From Xanthobacteraceae bacterium (GTDB lineage: Bacteria; Pseudomonadota; Alphaproteobacteria; Rhizobiales; Xanthobacteraceae): a DNA stretch of 64,000 bases. The notes under the pieces are model-generated. The model saw nothing but the letters and a program-made list of their open reading frames with translations, had not been told where the DNA came from and made no database searches. Within the stretch, counting starts at the first letter, position 1. Each line of letters starts with the position of its first letter. Position numbers and translations under genes: made by a program. The DNA lies in the NCBI GenBank assembly GCA_030037895.1, contig JASHPW010000064.1, positions 1 to 64,000 of the forward strand, given 5' to 3'. Positions 21,563 through 31,042 of this stretch are shown here, in pieces.

Positions 21563-22641
21563 TTCCCCTCGCGCCAGAGACCGAGCGCTTCCTGCGCCGG
21601 GCGGTCGGAGATCGAGAACAGCACCGATTGCTTCGCCGCGGTGTGGAAGTAGCGCTTCCACGGCGGCACGACGAACACGTCGTTCGCGCCCCAAGCGAGC
21701 ACGTGATCCTCGAGGTGGGTCGCGCCCTCCCCCTCCGCGCAGACGAAGATGGTGCCGTCGGTCGAGCGGTAGGGCTCGCCGCAAAAGCCTTTCGGCAGCA
21801 TGGCGAGCGCGGCGCCCATCGTCGGCAGCACCGGGCCGCCATTGACCGGATTGGCGTAGCGCACGCGCGCGCCGTGGCTTTTGTCGATGTCGCCCGCGTG
21901 CAGCAGGCGCTCGACGATCGGACGCGTGCGCGCATAGGTATAGTTGATGACCGGCGTGCGGTTCATGTTCAGCTCTTCGGCCGACGTGCCGTCGGGCAGC
22001 ACGCCCGAACCGTAAAAGCTCAGCGAATCGCCGTCCTGCCGCCTGGTCGCCTGCACCGGCTCATCAAAATCCTCGGCGAATGAGGTCGCGAAGAAGTTGA
22101 CCGTCGGCACGTCGAGCACGTCGAGCCACAGCATCGGCTTGTCGGACGGATTGCCGTGATCGTGCGCCGCCCAGTTGGCGGTGATGACGAAATCGCCGGG
22201 CGACATGAAGGCCTTCTCGCCCTCGACCGCGGTGTAAGCGCCTTCGCCGTCGAGGACGAAGCGAACGGCGGACGCGGCATGCAGATGCGCCGGAGCGACC
22301 TCGCCGGGCAGGATCATCTGGATACCGGCGTAAAGCGTGTCGGTGGCGCGCGACTCCCCGTGCATGGCCGGATTTTCCAGTATGAGCACGCGGCGCTTCG
22401 CCTCCTCGGCGGTGATCAGACGGCCCGACTCCATGACCAGCGATTTCACGTCGTTGAAATGCCAGATCACGGGGACGCAACGCGGCGCCGGTTCCGGGGT
22501 GATGATCGAGCTCATGACCGTCCACAGTGGCGCCATGTGCCGCTCGGCGATGCGCCGGTAATAGGCTTGGCGCATCGCCTCGATATTGTGTTTGGGGCCG
22601 GGTTTGCCGTTGCTCGGCTTCTTTGCGGCCGCAACCGTCAT
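21559..22641 (-). CDS. Gentisate 1,2-dioxygenase-type cupin
   Basis: Start [11 protein letters not shown] after [66 protein letters not shown] bicupin. Confidence 0.85.
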
Positions 22642-22711
22642 GGCATCCTCCGTGGAAGCGCGGCTTCCTCGGACCGAAATATAGTCAAGGCGCGCGCCGC
22701 CGGAAATAGCG

Positions 22712-22770
22712 CTCCTCCCTGCCTTCCCCCGCAAGTGGGGACGGGAGCGAGAGGCAGGCGCGGCCGCCAT
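22712..22770. repeat. Palindromic repeat, core CCCGCAAGTGGGGA
   Basis: 14-mer CCCGCAAGTGGGGA is identical (opposite strand) to the element inside the 63.1-64 kb gene. Confidence 0.7.
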
Positions 22771-22792
22771 GCCGACGCCGGCGACTCGCCGC

Positions 22793-23365
22793 TCAATGCT
22801 GTCCGTACTGCGCGATGAACTCGGCGAAGGCGGCAAGTTGCTGGCGGATGAATCCCACGGTCTGCTGGTCGGTGATCTGCCCCGTTTGCGCGTCGATCCG
22901 CTGCGAGCAATTGCCGATGAAGATTTCCGGCCTGCCGAAGGCCATGGCGTTGAGGAACAGCAGCGACCGCCGCAGGTCGTATTGCATGCGGCCGCCGCCG
23001 AGCGGTCCGTTCGCCGCCGACTGGATGGCGACGGGCTTGCCGGCGAAAGGCTGGTTCGGCACGCGCGACACCCAGTCGATGGCGTTCTTCAAGCCGCCGG
23101 GAATCGAGAAATTGTATTCCGGCGTCACCAAGATCACGCCGTCGGCCGCACGGATCGCGTCGACGAGCTTATGCACCGCGGCGGGGAAGCCGGTCGATGT
23201 CTCGATGTCGGCATTGTAGAGCGGAAATTCGGCGAACGGCGGCGCCTCCTTGATGCTCATGCCGGACGGCGCCAGGCCGGTAAGCGCATTCATGACCATG
23301 CGGTTGTAGGAGCCCTTGCGCAGGCTGCCGCAAATGCTGGCAACGTTGAGTGTCTTGTCGGCCAT
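22793..23365 (-). CDS. NADPH-dependent FMN reductase family protein
   Basis: ICGSLRKGSYNRMVMNAL, VTPEYNFSIPGGLKNAIDWVSR, GGGRMQYDLRRSLLFLNA. Confidence 0.92.
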   Translation of the reverse strand: MADKTLNVASICGSLRKGSYNRMVMNALTGLAPSGMSIKEAPPFAEFPLYNADIETSTGFPAAVHKLVDAIRAADGVILVTPEYNFSIPGGLKNAIDWVSRVPNQPFAGKPVAIQSAANGPLGGGRMQYDLRRSLLFLNAMAFGRPEIFIGNCSQRIDAQTGQITDQQTVGFIRQQLAAFAEFIAQYGQH

Positions 23366-23426
23366 GGGATGCTCCTTCGGTCAAAGCGCGACGCGACCGC
23401 GTTTCGTCAAACCTCGGTCCGTTGAA

Positions 23427-23459
23427 CGCGCACATCCCGCAGCAGGATGCGGGTGCGCG
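23427..23459. repeat. Intergenic stem-loop
   Basis: CGCGCACatCCCGCA-gcagga-TGCGGGTGCGCG, one 2-nt bulge. Confidence 0.6.
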
Positions 23460-23493
23460 TTCCGCGCGCCCGGAACGACAGCCGCATGTTGGC

Positions 23494-24372
23494 TCAGCCG
23501 ACCGCTTCGTCCACGATCGGATTGCGCAACACGCCGACGCCCTCAATTTCGATCTCGCAGACGTCGCCGTTCTTCATCCATACCGGCGGCTTGCGCGCGA
23601 AGCCGACGCCCGAAGGCGTGCCGGTGAAGATGATGTCGCCGGGCTCGAGCGTGAGGCCTTGGGTCAGGTAGACGAGCGTCTCGACCACCGGGAACATCAT
23701 GTTGCCGGTGTTGCCCGACTGCATCACCTTGCCGTTCAGCCGGCTTGCAATTTTCAATTCCTTGGCGCCCGGCGGCAGTTCGTCGGCGGACACGAACCAC
23801 GGGCCGAAGCCGCCGGTAAAGTCGAAATTCTTGCCCATGTCCCATTGCGAGGTTTTTCGCTGGAACTCGCGGATCGAGCCGTCGTTGCCGCAGGAATAGC
23901 CGGCGATGCAGGAGGTGGCATTGGCGGCGGTGAGGTGCTTGGCGCATTTGCCGACGACGACGATCAGCTCGGCTTCGTAGTCGAGGGTCTCGGTCACGCG
24001 CGGACGGACGATCGGCCGGCCGTGCGGCACCAGCGAGGTGCGGCTGCGCATGAAAATGCTCGGGAATTTGGGAATGTCGTCGCGAAGAAAACCCTCCTTG
24101 ACGTGATCGAGATAATTCAAGCCGAGGCAAATGATCTTGCCGGGCCGGCCCACGGGCAGCCCGAAGGTCAGCTCGGAGAGCGGCCGTCGCGCGCTCGCCG
24201 GGGCGCGCTTGGCGATGTCGGCAAGCGGCTTGAGGTCGCCGTTATGGTGCCGGAGATACTCGCCGAGATCGGCCGGAATCGCGCTGTCGGCGGCGCTGAG
24301 ATCGACGACACTGTCGCCTTCCACGATCCCGAGCCGCGGACCCGACCTTTCCTCGAATGCGACAATTTTCAT
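23494..24372 (-). CDS. Fumarylacetoacetate hydrolase family protein (possible fumarylpyruvate hydrolase)
   Basis: KIICLGLNYLDHVKE, PIVRPRVTETLDYEAELIVVVGK, EPGDIIFTGTPSGVGFARKPP. Confidence 0.9.
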   Translation of the reverse strand: MKIVAFEERSGPRLGIVEGDSVVDLSAADSAIPADLGEYLRHHNGDLKPLADIAKRAPASARRPLSELTFGLPVGRPGKIICLGLNYLDHVKEGFLRDDIPKFPSIFMRSRTSLVPHGRPIVRPRVTETLDYEAELIVVVGKCAKHLTAANATSCIAGYSCGNDGSIREFQRKTSQWDMGKNFDFTGGFGPWFVSADELPPGAKELKIASRLNGKVMQSGNTGNMMFPVVETLVYLTQGLTLEPGDIIFTGTPSGVGFARKPPVWMKNGDVCEIEIEGVGVLRNPIVDEAVG

Positions 24373-24416
24373 GATCTGTTTTCCTCGATGTCACGGGTTC
24401 CCTCGCGGGGGCGCGA

Positions 24417-25352
24417 CTATAATGCGTGGCCCGGATTGAGCGAAGCAAAATCCCGGCTGCCAAAAAAATGTTCCTTGAGCCGCTCGCGCGCGGCAAGCGC
24501 GCCCGCAAGGTCAAAGCCGTTGACGATGGCGAGGCGGAAGCCGCCGGGCGGCATGGCGTGACGTTCCGGAGCCCGATCCTCGTGAAAGGTGATTTGCACG
24601 CTGCTGACGCCGTCCATGCGCTTGATGTCCTCGACCAGCGCCCGCGGCGGATGACGATAGCGGCGGGTGCCTGGCCCGAACAGCACCACGCTATATCCGT
24701 CGCGCCGATCGCCGTCAGCGAAATCCCAGATGCGCGTCTCGTAGAGCCGCACCAACGCCCCGATCCAGCCGGCTCCGTAGAGATCCGGCCATTGGTCGGC
24801 GAAGCGCAGATGCGCCTCGATGATAATGCCGCCGATGGTTTCGAGATTGAGCATGCCGCAATAGCCGGCAAGGTGCGCCCTCACCCATTGGCCGCAGCGC
24901 GCTTCGATGCCGGCGTCGGGCGCGGCATGCACGGTCCAGTAATCGAAGGTGCCTTCGCCCGCCGGCTTGCCGGTAACGTGACGCCACCACCGCGGCTCGC
25001 CATCGACCACCGCGACATCGGAGGAGACATGGCGGCCGTCGAGCAACGTCATCCAAAAATGGCCGGGCGCGTAGTGCTCTTCATAATCGGCCTGTGAATG
25101 CAGCACGCGGCTACCGACGCCCATGCCCCTGAGATTGACGATCGGCTTGGAAAAAACCGGAAAGCGCGGCGGCGCCGTCCCGTGCGGGCCGGCGTCGAGG
25201 TTCTGGCTGAGCGCCACCGCCAATTTGTCGTAGACCCAGCGCTGCGCCGGATACCATTGCCAGGCATCGCTGTCCTCGGTCGGAATATTCGCCGCGGTTT
25301 CGACCTCGGCAAAATATTGCAAGCGCCAGGGATCGGCTTCGCAGATCGGCAT
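24417..25352 (-). CDS. Conserved-looking hypothetical protein, weak resemblance to ATP-grasp enzymes
   Basis: Coherent 311 aa; FDYWTVHAAPDAGIEARCGQWVRAHLAGYCGMLNLETIGGIIIEAHLRFADQWPDLYG. Confidence 0.65.
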   Translation of the reverse strand: MPICEADPWRLQYFAEVETAANIPTEDSDAWQWYPAQRWVYDKLAVALSQNLDAGPHGTAPPRFPVFSKPIVNLRGMGVGSRVLHSQADYEEHYAPGHFWMTLLDGRHVSSDVAVVDGEPRWWRHVTGKPAGEGTFDYWTVHAAPDAGIEARCGQWVRAHLAGYCGMLNLETIGGIIIEAHLRFADQWPDLYGAGWIGALVRLYETRIWDFADGDRRDGYSVVLFGPGTRRYRHPPRALVEDIKRMDGVSSVQITFHEDRAPERHAMPPGGFRLAIVNGFDLAGALAARERLKEHFFGSRDFASLNPGHAL

Positions 25353-25361
25353 AGAATCAGA

Positions 25362-25450
25362 CGACGGAGGACAGAGGACGGAGGACGGAAGTGTTGAACC
25401 GGAAGCAACTGGCGTCCATCACCTGTCGTCCGTCATCTGTCATCCGTTCT
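25362..25450. repeat. Degenerate tandem GGACGGA/GGACAGA repeat with reverse-oriented copies
   Basis: GACGACGGAGGACAGAGGACGGAGGACGGA ... ACCTGTCGTCCGTCATCTGTCATCCGT. Confidence 0.75.
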
Positions 25451-26404
25451 CCGCAATGCATGGACGCTGAACAAGCCATCGCTCCACACCGCAAGCGGCG
25501 ACCAGCCGCTGCCTTGCGCCAGGGCCTGGAACGAGTCGACCGAGTATTTGTAGCTGTTCTCGGTGTGGATCGTCTCACCGGCGCGGAATTCGATCGTGGC
25601 GTCGCAAACTCTCACCTTCTGCCGGCGGGTGCTGGCGAGGTGCATTTCGATGCGGTTGCGTTCGCCGTTGTAGAAGGCGTGGTGCTCGAAGGCGGCGAGA
25701 TCGAAATCGGCGCCAAGCTCGCGGTTGATGCGGGCGAGCAGATTGAGATTGAATCGCGCGGTGACGCCGGCGGCGTCGTTGTAGGCGCGGTAGAGGATGT
25801 CGGGCGATTTGACGAGGTCGACCCCGACGACGAAGAGCGAGCCGGCGCCGAGCATGACGCCGACTCGGCGCAGAAACTGCGCCGCCTCATGCGGCTCTAA
25901 ATTGCCGATCGTCGATCCCGGAAACAAGCCGACGCGCGGCGGCGCCGCGATCTCCGGCGGCAGCTCCGTCAGGGTCGAGAAATCCGCGACCACGGGACGG
26001 ATCGTCAGATGCGGAAAATCGCGGCGTAGCTGCGCCGCGTCCTGCTGCAAGAACTCCCCGCAAATATCGACCGGAATATAGGCCCCGACGCTGGCCGCGG
26101 CGCCGAGGAGGATGCGCGCTTTGCGGCTCGACCCGCTGCCGAATTCGATCAAGGCGCAACCGGGCGGAAACAGCGCGGCGATCGCCGCCGCGTGCGCGCC
26201 GAGAAGAGCAAGCTCGCTGCGCGTCGGATAATATTCCGGCAAACGGGTGATGCTCTCGAACAGGGCGGAGCCAGCCGCATCGTAGAAATATTTCGGCGGC
26301 AGCCGCTTCGGCTTGCCGGCGAGGCCGGCGATCACATCGGCGGCGAACGGATCCGATGTCTCGACTGCCGGCGCGGTACGAAGCGCGGTTCGAACCCTGC
26401 TCAT
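25433..26404 (-). CDS. egtD: L-histidine N-alpha-methyltransferase
   Basis: MSRVRTALRT start; RLPEYYPTRSELALLGAHA, LIEFGSGSSRKARILLGA, PGSTIGNLEPHEAAQFLRRV. Confidence 0.92.
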   Translation of the reverse strand: MSRVRTALRTAPAVETSDPFAADVIAGLAGKPKRLPPKYFYDAAGSALFESITRLPEYYPTRSELALLGAHAAAIAALFPPGCALIEFGSGSSRKARILLGAAASVGAYIPVDICGEFLQQDAAQLRRDFPHLTIRPVVADFSTLTELPPEIAAPPRVGLFPGSTIGNLEPHEAAQFLRRVGVMLGAGSLFVVGVDLVKSPDILYRAYNDAAGVTARFNLNLLARINRELGADFDLAAFEHHAFYNGERNRIEMHLASTRRQKVRVCDATIEFRAGETIHTENSYKYSVDSFQALAQGSGWSPLAVWSDGLFSVHALRRTDDR

Positions 26405-26412
26405 GCGACGAC

Positions 26413-27693
26413 TCAGCGTTCGAACTCCGCCAGGCGCAAGCCGCTGAACTGCCAGCGCGCCGACGGATAAAAGAAATTGCGATAGGTCGTGCGCGAATGG
26501 CCCGCCGGCGTCGCCAGCGAGGAGCCGCGCAGCACCATCTGATTGATCATGAACTTGCCGTTGTATTCGCCGAGCGCGCCGGCGGCGGCCTGATAGCCGG
26601 GATAGGGCGAGTAGGCGCTGCGCGTCCATTGCCAGACGATGCCGAAAGCGTCATCCAGCGCGCCGCTCTTGGCCGCAACCTCCCATTCGGCTTCGCTCGG
26701 CAGGTGCTTGCCGGCCCAGCGCGCAAACGCATCGGCCTCATAATAGCTGACGTGGCAAGCCGGCAGTGCCGGATCGACGGGATTGAGCCCGCCGAGCGTC
26801 ATTGAATACCAGGCGCCGTCGATCTGCCGCCAATAGCCCGGCGCGGTCCAACCGTGCGATTCAACCGCCGCCCAACCGTCCGCGAGCCACAGGCTCGGCG
26901 TCGCGTAACCGCCGTCGGCCATGAAGTCGAGCCACTCGCCGTTGGTCACCAGCGCGCGCGATACGCGCACCGGCTGCAGCAGCACCTGATGCGCCGGCCG
27001 CTCGTTGTCGAAGCAGAAGCCGGCGCCGGCGTGCCCGATCATATGAATGCCGGCGATCACCGCGTCGGCGGCGGTCGCCGCAGCCGTGCCGCGCGGCCAT
27101 CGCCAATCCGCATCGTAGGCCGGATGGGTTTCGTTCTGCGCGAAGGCGTGCAGGATATCGGTCAGCAGCAATTCCTGATGCTGCTGTTCGTGATTGAGCC
27201 CGATCTCGACGATCGGCATGACCGCCTCGCCGTCGTTCGTAGACTCGATCAGCGCCGCGACCGCGGCATCGACGTGGGCGCGATAAGCGGTCGTTTCCGC
27301 GACACCGGGGCGGGTGATGAGGCCGCGCTGCGGCCGCGCCTGTCGCGGACCCGCGGCCACGTAATAGGAGTTGAACAGATAGGCGAAGCGTTCGTCGAAC
27401 GGGCGATAGGCCGGATCGAACGGGCGCAACAGGAATTGCTCGAAGAACCAGGTCACGTGAGCACGATGCCATTTGGTCGGGCTGGCATCGGGCATCGACT
27501 GCACGACCTGATCCTCGGCGGAAAGCGGCGCCGCGCGCCGCTCGGTCTCGGCGCGCACCGCGCGAAAGGCGTCGAGCCAGAAACGGCGCGGGTCGCCGGG
27601 CGGCTGCGGCGGTTCGGGCGGTTCCGCGACCGCGGCGCCGTCGCCGGCCGGATCAGGCAATCGAAGGAACAGGGAAGCTGCGGGGCGTGGCAT
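26413..27693 (-). CDS. egtB: Ergothioneine biosynthesis protein EgtB
   Basis: DASPTKWHRAHVTWFFEQFLL (DinB-like), EIGLNHEQQHQELLLTDILHAF, C-terminal FGE-sulfatase domain (WQWTRSAYSPYPGY, LRGSSLATPAGHSRTTYRNFF). Confidence 0.93.
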   Translation of the reverse strand: MPRPAASLFLRLPDPAGDGAAVAEPPEPPQPPGDPRRFWLDAFRAVRAETERRAAPLSAEDQVVQSMPDASPTKWHRAHVTWFFEQFLLRPFDPAYRPFDERFAYLFNSYYVAAGPRQARPQRGLITRPGVAETTAYRAHVDAAVAALIESTNDGEAVMPIVEIGLNHEQQHQELLLTDILHAFAQNETHPAYDADWRWPRGTAAATAADAVIAGIHMIGHAGAGFCFDNERPAHQVLLQPVRVSRALVTNGEWLDFMADGGYATPSLWLADGWAAVESHGWTAPGYWRQIDGAWYSMTLGGLNPVDPALPACHVSYYEADAFARWAGKHLPSEAEWEVAAKSGALDDAFGIVWQWTRSAYSPYPGYQAAAGALGEYNGKFMINQMVLRGSSLATPAGHSRTTYRNFFYPSARWQFSGLRLAEFER

Positions 27694-27931
27694 CGTCAGG
27701 TCCGGGAAACCCGCGGGACGAATGGCTGAACTCAATGGCCGGGAAGTCAATCGGAACGCGGCACGATAGTTCCATATCGATCCGCGCGGCGCAACGGCAA
27801 TGCCCGAATGGCCGCGCTAACGGGGATGTGATCGGACAAAGGCATTGACAGCAGGCGGATTGACGTTGCCGATAAATCACTTAGGGAGTGGTTTGCACGC
27901 GGCGACGCGGCAGGGGAGGAGGAGCATCCGT

Positions 27932-28822
27932 ATGGCCAAGGCGATGTTGCCGCGCGAGCGCTGCGACTATTCGGCGATCGTCGACCGGCCGCCGCTCAAG
28001 CTGCCCGGTGGGGCGCGCCTCGTCGTCTGGACCATCGTCAATCTCGAAGTTTGGGACATCGGCAAGCCGATGGCGCGCCAGGTGCTGCCGCCGCCGACCG
28101 GGCAGAGCCTCACCCCCGACGTGCCCAATTGGAGCTGGCACGAATACGGCATGCGCGTCGGCGTCTGGCGCTTCTTCGATCTGTTCAAGCGCCTGAAAAT
28201 CCGGCCGACGCTGGCGATCAACGCCCGGGTCTGCGAGGATTACGCGCGCGTCGCCGCACAGGCGCGCGCCGACAGTTGGGAGTTTATGGGCCATTCCTAC
28301 GAGCAGGGGCCGATCCACAACGAACCCGACGAAAAGGCGATGGTCGCGCGCACGCTCGACGTCATCGGGCGCTTCTGCGGCAAGCGGCCGCTCGGCTGGC
28401 TCGGGCCCGGCCTCACCGAAACGCTCAACACGCCCGAAATCCTGGCCGCGGCCGGGATCAAATATATCGGCGACTGGGTGTACGACGATGAGCCGACGAT
28501 GATCCGCACCGCCGCCGGACCGCTGGTGACGCTGCCCTATACGGTCGAACTCAACGATATCCCGATGATGATCGTCCAGCATCACGAGAGCGACTATCTT
28601 CTGCGCCGCGCCATCGACCAGTTCGACCGGCTCTACGCCGAGGGCGAAAAGCGCGCCAAGATTTTTGCCCTCGCCATCCACCCCTATATCAGCGGGCAGC
28701 CGCATCGGATCAAATATCTCGAAGCGATTTTCGACCACGCGCGCCGCTTCGACGGCGTCGCCTATTGGACCGGCGAGGAGATTTTGCACTGGTATGTGCA
28801 ATCCGCCGCGCGCGCCTCGTAA
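27932..28822 (+). CDS. Polysaccharide deacetylase family protein
   Basis: Start MAKAMLPRERCDYSAI after GGGGAGGAGGAG; WEFMGHSYEQGPIHN, GWLGPGLTETLNTPEILAAAGIKYIGDWVYDDEP. Confidence 0.88.
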   Translation: MAKAMLPRERCDYSAIVDRPPLKLPGGARLVVWTIVNLEVWDIGKPMARQVLPPPTGQSLTPDVPNWSWHEYGMRVGVWRFFDLFKRLKIRPTLAINARVCEDYARVAAQARADSWEFMGHSYEQGPIHNEPDEKAMVARTLDVIGRFCGKRPLGWLGPGLTETLNTPEILAAAGIKYIGDWVYDDEPTMIRTAAGPLVTLPYTVELNDIPMMIVQHHESDYLLRRAIDQFDRLYAEGEKRAKIFALAIHPYISGQPHRIKYLEAIFDHARRFDGVAYWTGEEILHWYVQSAARAS

Positions 28823-28842
28823 AGGCTCAGCGGAGAAGAATC

Positions 28843-30051
28843 ATGCGCGCGGCGGCGGCGGCGATCGTGCTTGTCGGCTTGCTGAACGCGGCCAATGCGG
28901 CGGCAACGCAGGCTGCGCCGTGCCGCACCTCCGGCAGCTTTGCCTCGTGGCTTTCCGCCTTCGAGCGCGAAGCTTTGGCCAAGGACATTGCGCAGGGCGC
29001 CATCACGGAGGCTGCGCCGTACCTCACCTACGATCAACGCATCGTCAATATCGACCGCGGGCAACGCGTCTTTACCCAGACGTTCTTGCAGTTCTCCGAC
29101 CGCATGGCCGCCGCCTACCGCATCCGGCGCGGGAGCGCGCTGATCAAGGCGAACGCCGCAACGTTCGCGCGCATCGAGCGGCAATACGGCGTGCCGGCGC
29201 CGGTCATCGTCTCGTTCTGGGGACTGGAAAGCGACTTCGGCGCCAATATGGGCCACTACCGCACGCTCAGCGCCATCGCCTCGCTCGCCTATGACTGCCG
29301 GCGCAGCGACAAATTTCGCGCCCAGCTCCTCGATGCGCTGCGCCTCATCGAACGCGGCGATCTCAGGCCCGAGGAAATGATCGGCTCCTGGGCGGGCGAA
29401 CTCGGCCAGACGCAGATGATGCCGTCGGAATACAATCAATACGGCGTCGACCACGACGGCGACGGCAGGCGCGATCTCATCCACAGCGTGCCCGACGTGC
29501 TGGAGTCGACGGCGAATTACCTCGCCGGGCTCGGCTGGCGGCGCGGCGAGCCTTGGCTCACCGAGGTGCGCGTGCCGGCAAACCTGCCGTGGGATCAGGC
29601 CGACCTTGCAATCGAGCTGCCGCGTTCGCGATGGGCGTCGTACGGGGTCACGCTCGCCGACGGCCGGCCGCTGCCGGCGGACAATCTCCCCGCCTCGCTG
29701 TTGCTGCCGATGGGACGGCTCGGGCCGGCGTTCCTCGTCTACAAAAATTTCCAGGTCTATCTGCAGTGGAACAACTCGCTCGTTTATTCCACCACGGCCG
29801 CCTATCTCGCAACTCGCATCGCCGGCGCACCGCCGCTCTATCGCGGCACGCCGCCGCCGGCGCTCGGCTTCAACGAGGTGAAGCAATTGCAGGGCCTTTT
29901 GGTGCGCGCCGGCTACGATGTCGGCGTGGTCGACGGCGTCTTGGGACTGAAAACGCGGCAGGCGGTCAAGGCCATGCAGGTGAAATACGGCCTGCCCGCC
30001 GATTCCTATCCCACCCCGGAACTGCTCGCGCGCATGCGCGGCACCGGATAG
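28843..30051 (+). CDS. Lytic murein transglycosylase (MltB family) with C-terminal peptidoglycan-binding domain
   Basis: Signal peptide; VPAPVIVSFWGLESDFGANMGHYRTLSAIASLAYDCRR; SWAGELGQTQMMPSEY; C-terminal VKQLQGLLVRAGYDVGVVDGVLGLKTRQAVKAMQ. Confidence 0.92.
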   Translation: MRAAAAAIVLVGLLNAANAAATQAAPCRTSGSFASWLSAFEREALAKDIAQGAITEAAPYLTYDQRIVNIDRGQRVFTQTFLQFSDRMAAAYRIRRGSALIKANAATFARIERQYGVPAPVIVSFWGLESDFGANMGHYRTLSAIASLAYDCRRSDKFRAQLLDALRLIERGDLRPEEMIGSWAGELGQTQMMPSEYNQYGVDHDGDGRRDLIHSVPDVLESTANYLAGLGWRRGEPWLTEVRVPANLPWDQADLAIELPRSRWASYGVTLADGRPLPADNLPASLLLPMGRLGPAFLVYKNFQVYLQWNNSLVYSTTAAYLATRIAGAPPLYRGTPPPALGFNEVKQLQGLLVRAGYDVGVVDGVLGLKTRQAVKAMQVKYGLPADSYPTPELLARMRGTG

Positions 30052-30319
30052 AGAGAGGCGCGAGGCCGGATCGGTCATCAACCCGCCTGCCGTTGGAAAC
30101 TGCAACTTCGAGACTATAAAACGCCACGTAAGCGTCGCTATGATCGCTCATGACCCATCCGTTTGCAGCTCAGACCGTTCCTTGCTTGCGGCTCAGCCCG
30201 GCCAATCCGGGTAACCTCGCAACCGCATCGAGGGTCAATCGCCTCCGTCCAGGACGGGACATATAGTCTTCGTCGCCTGCGCTCCGCGCAATCACGGTGG
30301 AACCCAATTGGAGTCAGCA

Positions 30320-30922
30320 ATGCCCGACATCGACGCCGACAAACGAACCATCCGCGAACTCATCGAAAACTGGGCGGTGTGGCGCGATGCGCGGCTGTGG
30401 GACCGTTTCCGCACCGTCTGGCACGTCGACGGCCGCATGATGGCGACCTGGTTCCAAGGGAGCTTCGAGGACTTCATCAGGGTCAACAACGAGGGCTGGG
30501 CGCGCGGCGTGCGTATCCTGCATTTTCTCGGCGGCAGCTCGATCGAGGTGAAGGACGATCGCGCGATCGCACAGACCAAGATGACGATTTCGCAGCGCGC
30601 GCCGGTCGAGGGCGTGATCTGCGACGTGGTCTGCACCGGCCGCTTTTACGATTTCTTCGCGCGGCGCGGCGGCCGCTGGGGGCTGGTGTTGCGCCAGCCG
30701 ATCTATGAGAAAGACCGGCTCGACCCGGTCGCTCCGTCGGCCAAGCTCGCCCTGGATCAAAATCTGCTGAAAAGCTTCCCTGAGGGCTACCGTTACCTCG
30801 CCTATGTGCAGGCCAGGATCGGCTACAAGGTGAAGCCCGACATGCCCGGCCTCGAGGGGCCCGAGCTCGATGCGCTTTATGCGCGCGGAGCGCGTTGGCT
30901 CAATGGCGAAGGTTTGTCCTAA
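30320..30922 (+). CDS. NTF2-like/SnoaL-like domain protein
   Basis: IRELIENWAVWRDARLWDRFRTVWHVDGRMMATWFQGSFEDFIR; ICDVVCTGRFYDFFARRGGRWGLVLRQPIYEKDR. Confidence 0.7.
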   Translation: MPDIDADKRTIRELIENWAVWRDARLWDRFRTVWHVDGRMMATWFQGSFEDFIRVNNEGWARGVRILHFLGGSSIEVKDDRAIAQTKMTISQRAPVEGVICDVVCTGRFYDFFARRGGRWGLVLRQPIYEKDRLDPVAPSAKLALDQNLLKSFPEGYRYLAYVQARIGYKVKPDMPGLEGPELDALYARGARWLNGEGLS

Positions 30923-31042
30923 CGGGTGAACTCATAAGCGCAGCCTGCGTTCCGGATCGCGGCTGCGCGCGCCATAGGCCCGCAATATGCGCGCTGGAAG
31001 AGCGTCATAGTCGCACGATATCGCACCAAGGCGGCAACCTCG

